Virus record (IMG/VR): IMGVR_UViG_3300020711_000298
Coordinates: 1-64,000 of that record
From: a virus
DNA length: 64,000 nucleotides
Reading direction: 5' to 3' (one strand)
Shown: positions 25,497 through 34,075 of the stretch, in pieces
Layout of the letters: the number at the start of each line of letters is the position of its first letter
Position numbering within the stretch: position 1 is the first letter of the stretch
Made by a program: the position numbers and the translations under genes
The notes under the pieces: generated by a model
Database searches by the model: none
What the model was told of the DNA's origin: nothing
Seen by the model: only the letters and a program-made list of their open reading frames with translations

Positions 25497-25730
25497 ATGG
25501 ATATATTCTCAATCGATGTTACATTAAATGAACTTCTTTTTATTCGTCAAGCTTTAGATATTGTATCAGTATCAGGTAAAGATGCTAAATTTTTAGCTTC
25601 ACTTCAAATGAAATGTGAAAGTGAAATAGACACTATTCAGCAATTAATACTAGAAGATAACGTTAAAAAACAAGAAGAACTTCAAGCTCTTATAGAAACA
25701 GATGCTAAAAAATCTGCATCTGAGAAATAA
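25497..25730 (+). CDS. Small helical protein, unknown
   Basis: A 77-residue, mostly helical acidic protein (DVTLNELLFIRQALDIVSVSG then QMKCESEIDTIQQLI). It follows the 64-residue frame by five bases, so the two are probably co-translated. Such small helical proteins between fibre genes may be fibre-assembly chaperones, which is conjecture. Confidence 0.55.
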   Translation: MDIFSIDVTLNELLFIRQALDIVSVSGKDAKFLASLQMKCESEIDTIQQLILEDNVKKQEELQALIETDAKKSASEK

Positions 25731-25735
25731 TTTAA

Positions 25736-25743
25736 TATATTTA
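25736..25743 (+). promoter_or_regulatory. TATATTTA box upstream of the structured element
   Basis: TATATTTATTATAAAC begins six bases after the preceding stop. It would place the branched-stem element at the 5' end of a transcript leading into the large fibre gene. No -33 TTTG is present. Confidence 0.35.
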
Positions 25744-25752
25744 TTATAAACA

Positions 25753-25816
25753 ATATTGTTGGCCTTCGGGAAGTAGGCATATACACGGCATAAGTGTATG
25801 TATCTAACCACAATAT
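25753..25816 (+). ncRNA. Possible small structured RNA / leader (branched stem)
   Basis: ATATTGT.GG (25753-25762) pairs with CCACAATAT (25808-25816) with one bulge. It encloses a small GCCT...AGGC hairpin with a TTCG element (25762-25778) and an 8-bp stem, 25779-25786 with 25794-25801 (ATACAC/GTGTAT core). The element is more GC-rich than its surroundings and lies between a TATATTTA box (25736) and the late-type motif at 25822. It is not a tRNA. It could be the leader of the large fibre mRNA or an independent RNA. Confidence 0.4.
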
Positions 25817-25821
25817 AAAAT

Positions 25822-25831
25822 AATATTTATA
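25822..25831 (+). promoter_or_regulatory. Late-type motif AATATTTATA, two bases before a start codon
   Basis: Exact motif, but only two bases separate it from ATG 25834. If used as a promoter here, the message would lack the start codon. So it is either not functional at this site, or the motif acts in another way. Confidence 0.35.
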
Positions 25832-25833
25832 TC

Positions 25834-28800
25834 ATGCCATCTTGGAAAAAAGTCATTTTATCTGGCTCATCAGCCAATCTTAATTCATTGACTGTTGACA
25901 CAAACGTAACAGCAAGTTCATTTACAGGTTCATTTACAGGTTCATTTTTAGGTACAGCTTCATACGCCGTATCCGCATCTTGGGCTCCAGGAGGTACAAC
26001 GTTCCCTTACACAGGTTCTGCAATCATATCCGGAAGCTTAACGTTAACCGGATCCTTTAACGTAACCGGTTCAACCACACAAACAGGAAACAATAATCTC
26101 TTAGGAAACACAACCCTTTCAGGTTCAATCATAATATCGGGTTCGACCACAACACCTGCAACCCCTACAATTAAGGTATACGGTGACATGGAAACAAACG
26201 GTGTTATCAAGTTTGATCCTGTTAATAAAAATATAGACAACTCGATATCGGCCTCGTACGTTTACGTTTCTGGCTCAACACAGGATTTATACTTCAGCCA
26301 AAACGGTTCAGGGTATTCAAACACTACTCGTTTACGTTGGATTGAAGGTAACTTGTATACCGGTATTTTAAACGGAGGTCTCATCACGAGCCAATCATCC
26401 ACGGTATATCAGGTGGGTAGCGGTTCGGGTATCATAGTTAACCTAAACGCAAGCACAGGTAGCAACCCTTATCCGACCATACAGTACGTAAACTGGAACC
26501 TGGTTACCCAAAGCATAGCTGCACTGTCCGCTTCTTACGACCAACAGTTTGTGGCGATCCAATCAAACGGAACCATATTTGCACAGGGAACCCCTTTTAC
26601 AGACGGTCAATTCAATACGTTAATCCCTGTTGGTCTTGTATTACACAACAACAACTCTACGATAAATGGAGTAAAAACACAACCGTCTTTAGCATACGGT
26701 TGGAAGCAAAGAAGCAGCATATTTACACAGGCGTTCGGTCCCCTTAAGCTGTCTGGATTCACCCTTGCGCCAAGCGGATCTTCTACGGGTTCTCTTGTGG
26801 TGGGTAGCGGTACTGCTTTTGCAGACGGTGCGAATTATCCAATAGACCCGAATAACCCATCATATGTAACCGATACAGGAACAAGTGTATCTAAGATATG
26901 GAGGTACTATCAATCAGGTTCAAGTAGCAATGGCTGGGTGTATCTTCAAAACGGGGGTGCAGGTTACTCTACGATAGACCCTACACAGTACTCAAACAAC
27001 GGTACCTTAACCGCCGTTCCGGGTACCGGTCCAGGCAGGAACTGGTCCATACAAAGGGTGTTTTGGTTTCCAAACTCTGTGTCAAAGGCAATAGTCGTTT
27101 ACTACGGTAACGCTGTGTATCCGAACCAATCATCTGCGTTGGCAAACATAAACATAGAAGCATTTGTAGAGGCTCCAACCACGGCAGCAAATGCGGTATT
27201 CTTAGGTTATATTCTGGTGCAAAACAACGCAGACTTTACAAACTCATCAACGTACACCATAGTACCGGGAGGATTGTTCAGGTCGGTGGGAGGTTCAGGT
27301 GGAGGTGGCTCCGTGATAACAACAACATTGGCGGGTCTATCCGACGTATCCATATCGGGTCCAACAGACGGTCAAGCACTGGTATACAGCAACGTTTCAA
27401 CAAAGTGGCAGAACTCAAACAACATAAGCGCATCGATCACAGGTAACGCTGCAACTGCCACAACAGCCTCTTACGTAACGACTGCTCAAACAGCATCTTA
27501 CGTTCTTAATGCCGTATCTAGTTCATATGCTACTACTGCCTCATACGTAACAGGTTCGATACATACTTCTACTAATCCGGCCCTAAGTGCTTCATACGCA
27601 TTAACATCTAGCTATTCAAATACTAGTACCACAGCTTCTTACGTAACAGGTTCGATACATACTTCTACTAATCCGGCCCTAAGTGCTTCATACGCATTAA
27701 CATCTAGCTATTCAAATACTAGTACCAGTGCTTCATATGCCTTAAATAGCACTTCGGCCTCATATGCTTTAACGGCGTCTTATTCAACAACAGCATCGTA
27801 CGTTAATACTCTAAACCAAAACGTACTGATTACGGGTTCCTTAACCGTAGGTACATCAAGCTTAGGTTCAAACGAAAATACGTTGGTGTTGGGACCTGCC
27901 CCTGGTGGTGGTACAGGTGAAGGCGGTCAGTTACTATTACAAGCTACAAATGTTGGAGGATATACTTCAGCATCCATGTTTGATAACTACCAAAACCTGA
28001 CTCGACTTTTAAGGGGTACTAACGTGAGCAGCGATGCTGTGGTAGCCAGCTGGAACATGGGTACCAAACAGATGCAGTTACCGGCGTATAACAGTCTATC
28101 ATCGTTTACGGGTTCCTTGGTTGGTTACTTAGGGTTTGATAACAACGGTTATCTACTAACAGTATCAGGTTCAGGCGGTGGTGGTTCAACTTCCCCAGGC
28201 GGTTCATCAGGACAGATTCAATACAACAACGGTGGTTCTTTTGGTGGCGTATCTGTATTGACTTTTACAGGTGGTAACCTATACGGTACAGGTTCGTTTA
28301 CGGGTTCGTTTAACGGAGTTCATACTGGTTCTCTACTGGGTACCGCTTCGTACGCTTCACAGGCATTAACGGCATCTTATAGCAACACAAGTACAAGTGC
28401 ATCTTATGCTATAAATACTACCTCAGCTTCTTATGCTTCACAAGCATTATCAGCCTCTTATAGCAACACAAGTACAAGTGCATCTTATGCTCTAAACAGT
28501 ACCTCAGCTTCATATGCTTTAAGTGCTTCTCAAGTTACTAGTGCATCTTATGCTATATCAACATCTGTTGCTATATCATCATCTTATGCTCTAAACAGTA
28601 CTTCAGCTTCATATGCTTTAAATAGTACTTCAGCATCATATGCTTTATCATCATCTCAAGCATTAACTGCTTCTTATGTAACAACTGCTCAAACAGCATC
28701 TTATGTTCTTAATGCAGTAAGTGCTTCTCAAGCATTAACAGCATCTAATACCCCAAATGCTTTAATCACAGCTTCAGTATCTTCAAACACCATAACGTTT

Positions 28801-29526
28801 ACAAAGGGTAACGGTACTACTTTTAACATAACTGTGGCTACGGGTTCAGGTGGTGGTGGAGGCGGTGGTAATATTACAGGTTCTTTTAGTGATTATCCAA
28901 ATTACATGGTGTTAACTTCAGGTTCTAACGCTGTTACTGATACTCCAAGTGTACAATACATACCTACTCAAAAAGCTTTGTTGGGAGGATATAACGCTAT
29001 TACTTCTCCATACGGTACTTCTAAACCCTTTGGAGGTATGATATCCACTTTAGACCCCGCAAACATATGGCAATCTGGATATTTTAATGGAACTGCGCTA
29101 CCTAACGAAACGGCTGCTACCAATCTATTTGCTGGTCAACTGTGTTTTAGAAACAGTAGCGGACAATGGGATTCATCAGATGCAGTAGCAGAACAAGATA
29201 CTTCAGTAAACATGTTAGGTATTTGTTTAAAAACAGCAACTACGGGTAACACTACTTCGATATTAATCCAAGGTATGTATAGTATAGATTGGTCGGTATC
29301 AGGTCTTACAGATTTTTCATCACCAGCTACGGGCATGCCGGTTTACATGGACGAAAGTAATAACGGTCATGCTGGAAACATTACAGACATAACAAATATA
29401 CTTTCATCGTTTACACCGGGTGAAGTGGTAAGAAAAGTAGGATCTTTATTTTGGTGGGGAAACTCTTTTAGTTCTAACATTGCTGTGGTATACTTTAACC
29501 CATCAGACGATTACATAGTATTATAA
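25834..29526 (+). CDS. Large tail fibre protein
   Basis: A 1230-residue fibre. The N-terminal attachment module (W-KKVILSGSSANLNSLTVD) is shared with the fibre at 24026. Then come GSFTGSFLGTASYA-type beta repeats, a long region of distinct composition (about residues 50-530), SASYA/TASYV repeat arrays (~545-650 and ~840-975), and a C-terminal domain of about 200 residues that may carry receptor binding. Bases ~26,000-27,480 are visibly richer in G and C, with codons such as CCG, ACG and TCG that are rare elsewhere, suggesting an acquired segment. A 96-bp-period tandem duplication lies at 27544-27726. Confidence 0.85.
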   Translation: MPSWKKVILSGSSANLNSLTVDTNVTASSFTGSFTGSFLGTASYAVSASWAPGGTTFPYTGSAIISGSLTLTGSFNVTGSTTQTGNNNLLGNTTLSGSIIISGSTTTPATPTIKVYGDMETNGVIKFDPVNKNIDNSISASYVYVSGSTQDLYFSQNGSGYSNTTRLRWIEGNLYTGILNGGLITSQSSTVYQVGSGSGIIVNLNASTGSNPYPTIQYVNWNLVTQSIAALSASYDQQFVAIQSNGTIFAQGTPFTDGQFNTLIPVGLVLHNNNSTINGVKTQPSLAYGWKQRSSIFTQAFGPLKLSGFTLAPSGSSTGSLVVGSGTAFADGANYPIDPNNPSYVTDTGTSVSKIWRYYQSGSSSNGWVYLQNGGAGYSTIDPTQYSNNGTLTAVPGTGPGRNWSIQRVFWFPNSVSKAIVVYYGNAVYPNQSSALANINIEAFVEAPTTAANAVFLGYILVQNNADFTNSSTYTIVPGGLFRSVGGSGGGGSVITTTLAGLSDVSISGPTDGQALVYSNVSTKWQNSNNISASITGNAATATTASYVTTAQTASYVLNAVSSSYATTASYVTGSIHTSTNPALSASYALTSSYSNTSTTASYVTGSIHTSTNPALSASYALTSSYSNTSTSASYALNSTSASYALTASYSTTASYVNTLNQNVLITGSLTVGTSSLGSNENTLVLGPAPGGGTGEGGQLLLQATNVGGYTSASMFDNYQNLTRLLRGTNVSSDAVVASWNMGTKQMQLPAYNSLSSFTGSLVGYLGFDNNGYLLTVSGSGGGGSTSPGGSSGQIQYNNGGSFGGVSVLTFTGGNLYGTGSFTGSFNGVHTGSLLGTASYASQALTASYSNTSTSASYAINTTSASYASQALSASYSNTSTSASYALNSTSASYALSASQVTSASYAISTSVAISSSYALNSTSASYALNSTSASYALSSSQALTASYVTTAQTASYVLNAVSASQALTASNTPNALITASVSSNTITFTKGNGTTFNITVATGSGGGGGGGNITGSFSDYPNYMVLTSGSNAVTDTPSVQYIPTQKALLGGYNAITSPYGTSKPFGGMISTLDPANIWQSGYFNGTALPNETAATNLFAGQLCFRNSSGQWDSSDAVAEQDTSVNMLGICLKTATTGNTTSILIQGMYSIDWSVSGLTDFSSPATGMPVYMDESNNGHAGNITDITNILSSFTPGEVVRKVGSLFWWGNSFSSNIAVVYFNPSDDYIVL
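27544..27726 (+). repeat. 96-bp-period tandem duplication in the large fibre gene
   Basis: Bases 27544-27630 are repeated identically at 27640-27726 (87 identical bases, period 96, i.e. 32 codons). The unit encodes YVTGSIHTSTNPALSASYAL and the residues after it. In-frame and perfect, so recent or kept identical by exchange. Confidence 0.95.
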
Positions 29527-29538
29527 AAATATAAAAAC

Positions 29539-29922
29539 ATGGGAGTAGTAAACGGCATAGATGCAACTTTGGTTTTAGGAACAATCAATGGGGTAAACAT
29601 CTCGAAGGCAGGAGCTCCAGGTACATCCATTAAAGAAATAAACAATATTCTAGGAACGTCTATAGGTTTAGGTTTTAATGCACCACAAAACTTTTGTTTA
29701 ACACCCTATGCAAGTTCATTAGATGCTTGTACAAACGGACCTACAGACCCTAATACAGGATTCCTTTATACGTCTCCTTATGACGGTAATTTCTATACCA
29801 TAACACATGCTACAGCAGGAACACCTTTTAACGGAGGTAATTCTTGGTATTATTACATAGATAAGGGGTTTTCTTTTCAAATAGACACATTAGGAGTACC
29901 TTTAAATCAAGTAACTTGTTAA
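29539..29922 (+). CDS. Small structural-type protein, unknown
   Basis: A 127-residue Gly/Thr/Asn-rich protein (GIDATLVLGTINGVNISK, then GTSIGLGFNAPQNFCL) starting 12 bases after the large fibre. The aromatic stretch SWYYYIDKGFSFQID near the end suggests a folded beta protein. Probably a virion or fibre-associated protein by position. Confidence 0.55.
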   Translation: MGVVNGIDATLVLGTINGVNISKAGAPGTSIKEINNILGTSIGLGFNAPQNFCLTPYASSLDACTNGPTDPNTGFLYTSPYDGNFYTITHATAGTPFNGGNSWYYYIDKGFSFQIDTLGVPLNQVTC

Positions 29923-29933
29923 AAACATAAAAT

Positions 29934-30203
29934 ATGACAACAAACATTTCCCCAGTAAAATGGAAATATAGCGACACAGTAAACGTAACCAAACTATCAG
30001 TTTCTAGTATATCTGATGATTTTAATAGAGCATGTAAAGTATCATGGCAAGTCTTAGACGAATCCGGTGTTGTACACGATAGCGGAGTCATTGCCATAGC
30101 AGGAACTAACTACACAAATTGGGACGGTAATAACTCTTACCCAACCACCTATGTAGCAAACCAACTAGGACTTACTTTAGTTTCAGGAAGTGGTAGTATT
30201 TAA
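29934..30203 (+). CDS. Small structural-type protein, unknown
   Basis: An 89-residue beta-type protein (WKYSDTVNVTKLSVSSISDDFNRACKVSWQVLDESG, in part), starting 11 bases after the preceding gene. It has no signal peptide. By position it is a fibre- or tail-associated accessory protein; family unrecognised. Confidence 0.55.
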   Translation: MTTNISPVKWKYSDTVNVTKLSVSSISDDFNRACKVSWQVLDESGVVHDSGVIAIAGTNYTNWDGNNSYPTTYVANQLGLTLVSGSGSI

Positions 30204-30212
30204 ATTTTTTTA

Positions 30213-30222
30213 AATATTTATA
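30213..30222 (+). promoter_or_regulatory. Late-type motif AATATTTATA
   Basis: Exact motif ending 10 bases before ATG 30233. Confidence 0.55.
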
Positions 30223-30232
30223 ATAAAAATTA

Positions 30233-31348
30233 ATGGCAAATACATTAAAAAATATATTTAACCCTGGTGTAGACCAAATAGCACAAACTTATACTATTGA
30301 ATCATGGCATGTATCACAATCAATCGATGCTTTTACAGGCGCTCAAGCTTATGATATAGTCCTATCAGGATCATTTACTTTATCAGGTTCAAGTAGTATA
30401 ATTGGAAGTTTAAATGTTACTGGTAGTGTTTCATCTTCTTTAGGATTTTATGGTACTTCAAGTTGGGCGGCAAATTCATCTCAATCAACTAGTGCTTCTT
30501 ATGCTTTAACAGCATCTTATGCTTTATCAAGTGCTGGTGGAGCAGATAAACAAATACAATTCAATAGTGGTTCTACTCTTTCAGGTTCTAGTAATTTCCG
30601 ATACAATTATAACCTACGTTCCTTTGAAATGGGAGACAATGTAGTAGCCTCAGGAACTGGATCTTTTGCTCAAGGAATAAATACTTCAGCCTCTGGTTTA
30701 TATTCACATGCTGAAGGATTCACTACTTTAGCTAATGGTTATTCTTCACATGCCGAAGGTTCTTATACAACATCTTCTGGTGGATATTCACATGCTGAAG
30801 GATCCAATACTGTATCTCCTGGAGCTAATTCTCATGCTGAAGGATATAGTACAATATCTTCTGGATCATATTCACATGCTGGAGGTATATCTGCTTATAC
30901 AAGTCATATAAGTGAATGGGCTAGATCTAGTACTCCTTTAGGACAATACGGTATTTTATCACTATCTAACCAAACTTCAGGTACAACTCCTGCAAAACTA
31001 CTTATTTCATCTAGTTTGGGTTATGATTATTTTACAATTCCTGTAAATACTGCTTATTTTGTAGATGTAACAGTTATGGGAACTGCATTAGACGCGGGAG
31101 CAAATGGTATTAGTAGAGTATTTAAAGGAAATGCAGTGATAAAAAATTACGGTGGTACAACAGTATTTGATGGTAGTTCTCTTACATTATCTCCAACAAC
31201 AGGTGCTGCTACTTCTTTTTCAGCAAGTGCAGCCGCTGATGATATTAATGATATGTTAGCAATATATGTTACAGGTAGTGGTACTTATAATGTAGCTTGG
31301 TTCGCTAAAGTAGAATATACAAAATTAAATTATATAAACAGTATTTAA
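30233..31348 (+). CDS. Fibre protein with YadA-like head repeats
   Basis: A 371-residue fibre. It has SASYALTASYAL repeats near residue 85-100, then about five copies of an SGxxSHAEGxxTxA unit (about 140-215), the pattern of trimeric autotransporter (YadA/Hep-Hag) head repeats that form a trimeric beta-roll. A C-terminal beta domain of ~150 residues follows. Phage fibres commonly use these modules for trimerisation and receptor contact. It lies just upstream of the sheath gene. Confidence 0.78.
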   Translation: MANTLKNIFNPGVDQIAQTYTIESWHVSQSIDAFTGAQAYDIVLSGSFTLSGSSSIIGSLNVTGSVSSSLGFYGTSSWAANSSQSTSASYALTASYALSSAGGADKQIQFNSGSTLSGSSNFRYNYNLRSFEMGDNVVASGTGSFAQGINTSASGLYSHAEGFTTLANGYSSHAEGSYTTSSGGYSHAEGSNTVSPGANSHAEGYSTISSGSYSHAGGISAYTSHISEWARSSTPLGQYGILSLSNQTSGTTPAKLLISSSLGYDYFTIPVNTAYFVDVTVMGTALDAGANGISRVFKGNAVIKNYGGTTVFDGSSLTLSPTTGAATSFSASAAADDINDMLAIYVTGSGTYNVAWFAKVEYTKLNYINSI

Positions 31349-31361
31349 AAATAAATAAAAT

Positions 31362-31613
31362 ATGGAAACAAAAGTTTTAACACAAGAAGAATTACAAGAA
31401 ATTAAAAACATTCAAAAAGAAAAAACATCTTTAATTGAACAATTTGGTATTTTAGAATACAACCTTCAAGATCTTGAACATCAAAAACAAGAATTAAAAG
31501 CAAATTTAATTAAACTAAAAGGACAAGAATTTGAAATTAGTTCCAAACTTCAAACAAAATATGGAGTAGGAACAATAAATATGGAGAAAGGAGAGTTCAC
31601 ACCAATTTCCTAG
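31362..31613 (+). CDS. Small coiled-coil protein, unknown
   Basis: An 83-residue protein that is almost entirely a charged helix (TQEELQEIKNIQKEKTSLIE to LKGQEFEISSKLQ) with heptad-like Leu/Ile spacing. It starts 13 bases after the fibre gene. A chaperone or connector role is possible; no family recognised. Confidence 0.6.
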   Translation: METKVLTQEELQEIKNIQKEKTSLIEQFGILEYNLQDLEHQKQELKANLIKLKGQEFEISSKLQTKYGVGTINMEKGEFTPIS

Positions 31614-31631
31614 TTTTTTGAATAGTTTTAT

Positions 31632-31641
31632 AATATTTATA
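31632..31641 (+). promoter_or_regulatory. Late-type motif AATATTTATA before the sheath gene
   Basis: Exact motif ending 32 bases before ATG 31674. Confidence 0.55.
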
Positions 31642-31673
31642 ACAAAACTACAAACTTAAATTAATTAAAAAAC

Positions 31674-33401
31674 ATGGCGACAAATTTAAATTCTCCTGGT
31701 GTACTAGCGATAGAAAATGACCAATCATTTATCACCCAACAGCCTGTAACTGTTGGTGCAGCTATTATAGGTCCTACCGTTAAAGGACAAGTAGAAATAC
31801 CAACAATTGTTACATCTTATAGTGATTATCAAAATACATTTGGTACTACTTTTACTAGTGCTAGCCAAGTGTATACTTATTTTACATCAATTGCCGCTTA
31901 TAACTACTTTAATAATGGTGGTCAAACATTACTTGTAGCAAGAGTAGTAAGTGGTACATATACATCAGCTACTACAGATTCTAGTTCTGTAGCTGGTCTT
32001 TTTATAGCTTCTACAGGTTCAGCAACTACACAATCATTTTCTCTTCAAACCTTATCTAAAGGTAATATAATGAACAACTCAGGTTCAGTAGACCCTAGTG
32101 GTTCATTAGTAAGTGGTTCATCAGATAATATCAGATGGCAAGTCGCTAACACTTCATTTACTGCTGGTACTTTTGATTTATTAATTAGAAGAGGTGATGA
32201 TAATACAAATAACCCAATTATATTAGAAACATGGACTGGTTTATCATTAGATCCATTTGCTCCTAACTACATAGCTAAAGCAATAGGTGATTATACAGTA
32301 AACTATAACGCTACTACTAACCAAACTGAAATTTCTGGTTCTTATCCAAACAGAAGCGCCTACGTTAGAATTTCTTCAGTAGATTTACCAACACCTCACT
32401 ATTTTGATAATAATGGTAATCCTGTATCAGCATTCACTGGTTCTTTACCAGTAAATAACAGTGGTTCATTTGGTAATGCTCAAGGTGTAATAATGACTAA
32501 TGGTCAATATTATGATCAAATTAGTGATGGTAATAGATCACAAGGTATTCCAAGTGCTAGTTATACAAACATGATTAATTTATTATCAAATTCTGATAAC
32601 TATAAATTTAATGTTTTATTAACTCCTGGTTTATTTGATAGTTTACAAACATCACAAATAACATCAATTATAAACAACACTCAAAATAGAGGTGATAATA
32701 TATTTATTTTAGACTTAGTACCATATTCAACTAATACTCCATCAGCTGTAGTATCTCAAGCACAAACAAGAAATACTTCATATGCTACTTCATATTGGCC
32801 TTGGTGTTTAGTAGTAGACCCAGATTCAGGTAAAAACGTATGGGTTCCAGCTTCAACTTTAATAGGTGGTGTTTATGCTTATAACGATAGTGTAGGTGAA
32901 CCTTGGTTTGCTCCAGCAGGTATAAACAGAGGTGGTTTATCTACAGTAATTAGAGCTGCTCAAAAATTATCTCAAAGTAACAGAGATACTTTATATACAG
33001 GTAAAGTAAACCCAATTGCAACATTCCCAGGTACTGGAGTTGTAGTATACGGTCAGAAAACATTACAAACAAAAGCAAGTGCTTTAGATAGAGTAAATGT
33101 TCGTCGTTTATTAATTGCTCTTAAATCTTATATCTCTCAAGTTGCTCAAAATTTAGTATTCCAACAAAATACAACAGCAACAAGAAACCAATTCTTAAGC
33201 CAAGTAAACCCATATTTAACATCAGTTCAACAACGTCAAGGTTTATACGCATTTAAAGTAGTAATGGATGATTCAAATAACACACCAGATGTTATAGATA
33301 GAAACCAATTAGTAGGTCAAATTTATATTCAACCAACTAAAACTGCTGAATTCATTTACTTAGATTTTAATATATTACCAACAGGAGTTACTTTCCCTTA
33401 A
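31674..33401 (+). CDS. gp18: Contractile tail sheath protein (gp18-like)
   Basis: Forms the contractile sheath around the tail tube. The N-terminus (SPGVLAIENDQSF, then VGAAIIGPTVKGQVEIPTIVTS) and YNYFNNGGQTLLVARVV are typical of myovirus sheaths. So is the C-terminal half: SYWPWCLVVDP, VPASTLIGGVYAYNDSVGEPWFAPAG, and INVRRLLI-like helices. Length is 575 residues (T4 gp18, 659). It is followed by the tube gene, the standard pairing. A strong hairpin spans its stop codon. Confidence 0.95.
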   Translation: MATNLNSPGVLAIENDQSFITQQPVTVGAAIIGPTVKGQVEIPTIVTSYSDYQNTFGTTFTSASQVYTYFTSIAAYNYFNNGGQTLLVARVVSGTYTSATTDSSSVAGLFIASTGSATTQSFSLQTLSKGNIMNNSGSVDPSGSLVSGSSDNIRWQVANTSFTAGTFDLLIRRGDDNTNNPIILETWTGLSLDPFAPNYIAKAIGDYTVNYNATTNQTEISGSYPNRSAYVRISSVDLPTPHYFDNNGNPVSAFTGSLPVNNSGSFGNAQGVIMTNGQYYDQISDGNRSQGIPSASYTNMINLLSNSDNYKFNVLLTPGLFDSLQTSQITSIINNTQNRGDNIFILDLVPYSTNTPSAVVSQAQTRNTSYATSYWPWCLVVDPDSGKNVWVPASTLIGGVYAYNDSVGEPWFAPAGINRGGLSTVIRAAQKLSQSNRDTLYTGKVNPIATFPGTGVVVYGQKTLQTKASALDRVNVRRLLIALKSYISQVAQNLVFQQNTTATRNQFLSQVNPYLTSVQQRQGLYAFKVVMDDSNNTPDVIDRNQLVGQIYIQPTKTAEFIYLDFNILPTGVTFP

Positions 33402-33419
33402 TATTAAGGGAAGGTAATT
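33386..33419 (+). terminator. Strong hairpin across the sheath stop codon
   Basis: A 14-bp stem (33386-33399 with 33406-33419, two wobble pairs) contains the 20-base palindrome at 33393-33412. A second, competing palindrome AAGGTAATTACCTT lies at 33411-33424. There is no T run, so it may be an RNA-processing or attenuation element lowering or decoupling sheath from tube expression rather than a simple terminator. Confidence 0.55.
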
Positions 33420-33436
33420 ACCTTCTTTAAAGCGAT

Positions 33437-33446
33437 AATATTTATA
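33437..33446 (+). promoter_or_regulatory. Late-type motif AATATTTATA before the tube gene
   Basis: Exact motif ending 25 bases before ATG 33472, giving the tube gene its own start of transcription after the hairpin. Confidence 0.6.
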
Positions 33447-33471
33447 AACAGAAAATAAATAACAAAACAAA

Positions 33472-33960
33472 ATGGCAGTATTAAACCCAAACGAAATATT
33501 CTTTACAGCATTTGAACCTAAACAACAAAACAGGTTTATAATGTATGTTGATGGATTCCCATCATATATAATCAAAGCAGTAAGCGCTGTGACTTTAACT
33601 CAAGAAACAATCGCTCTTAACCATATGAACGTTCAACGTTTTGTTAAGGGTAAATCTAAATGGGGTACAATTACAATGACTTTATTTGATCCAATTACTC
33701 CTTCTGGTGCTCAATCAGCAATGGAATGGGTACGTTTACATCACGAATCAGTAACTGGTCGTGATGGTTATTCTGATTTCTATAAAAAAGATTTAACTAT
33801 CGATATTTTAGGTCCTGTAGGTGATATTGTGAGTGAATGGATTATTAAAGGTGCTCTTATTACAGAAGCTAACTTTGGTGAATATAACTGGGATAACGAA
33901 TCAACTGCTCAAAATATTACAATAACAGTTCAACCTGATTATTGCATTCTTAACTTCTAA
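33472..33960 (+). CDS. gp19: Tail tube protein (gp19-like)
   Basis: Inner tube of the contractile tail. At 162 residues it matches T4 gp19 (163). NRFIMYVDGFPSYIIKAV near the N-terminus, KGKSKWGTITMTLFDPITPSGAQ in the middle, and the DLTIDILGPVGDIVSEWIIKG C-terminal strand pattern fit gp19-type tubes. It follows the sheath, as in almost all myoviruses. Confidence 0.95.
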   Translation: MAVLNPNEIFFTAFEPKQQNRFIMYVDGFPSYIIKAVSAVTLTQETIALNHMNVQRFVKGKSKWGTITMTLFDPITPSGAQSAMEWVRLHHESVTGRDGYSDFYKKDLTIDILGPVGDIVSEWIIKGALITEANFGEYNWDNESTAQNITITVQPDYCILNF

Positions 33961-33996
33961 GAATACCGTCAAATATTATTCATATTGATTTTTTAA

Positions 33997-34026
33997 AAGC
34001 TCACATTTCTATGTGAGCTTCTTTAT
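33997..34026 (+). terminator. Rho-independent terminator after the tube gene
   Basis: Perfect 10-bp stem AAGCTCACAT (33997-34006) / ATGTGAGCTT (34011-34020) with a TTCT loop, then CTTTATTTTT. Confidence 0.88.
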
Positions 34027-34034
34027 TTTTCATA

Positions 34035-34042
34035 TATTTATA
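34035..34042 (+). promoter_or_regulatory. Late-type motif TATTTATA
   Basis: CATATATTTATATATG; core ends 33 bases before ATG 34076, just downstream of the tube terminator. Confidence 0.45.
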
Positions 34043-34075
34043 TATGACACTAAATAATGTTATAAAAAACAATCT

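Noticed and set aside
24424-28740. CRISPR-like regular repeats
   Set aside because: The spaced repeats are in-frame coding units of fibre proteins with third-position drift. There are no unique spacers and no cas genes.
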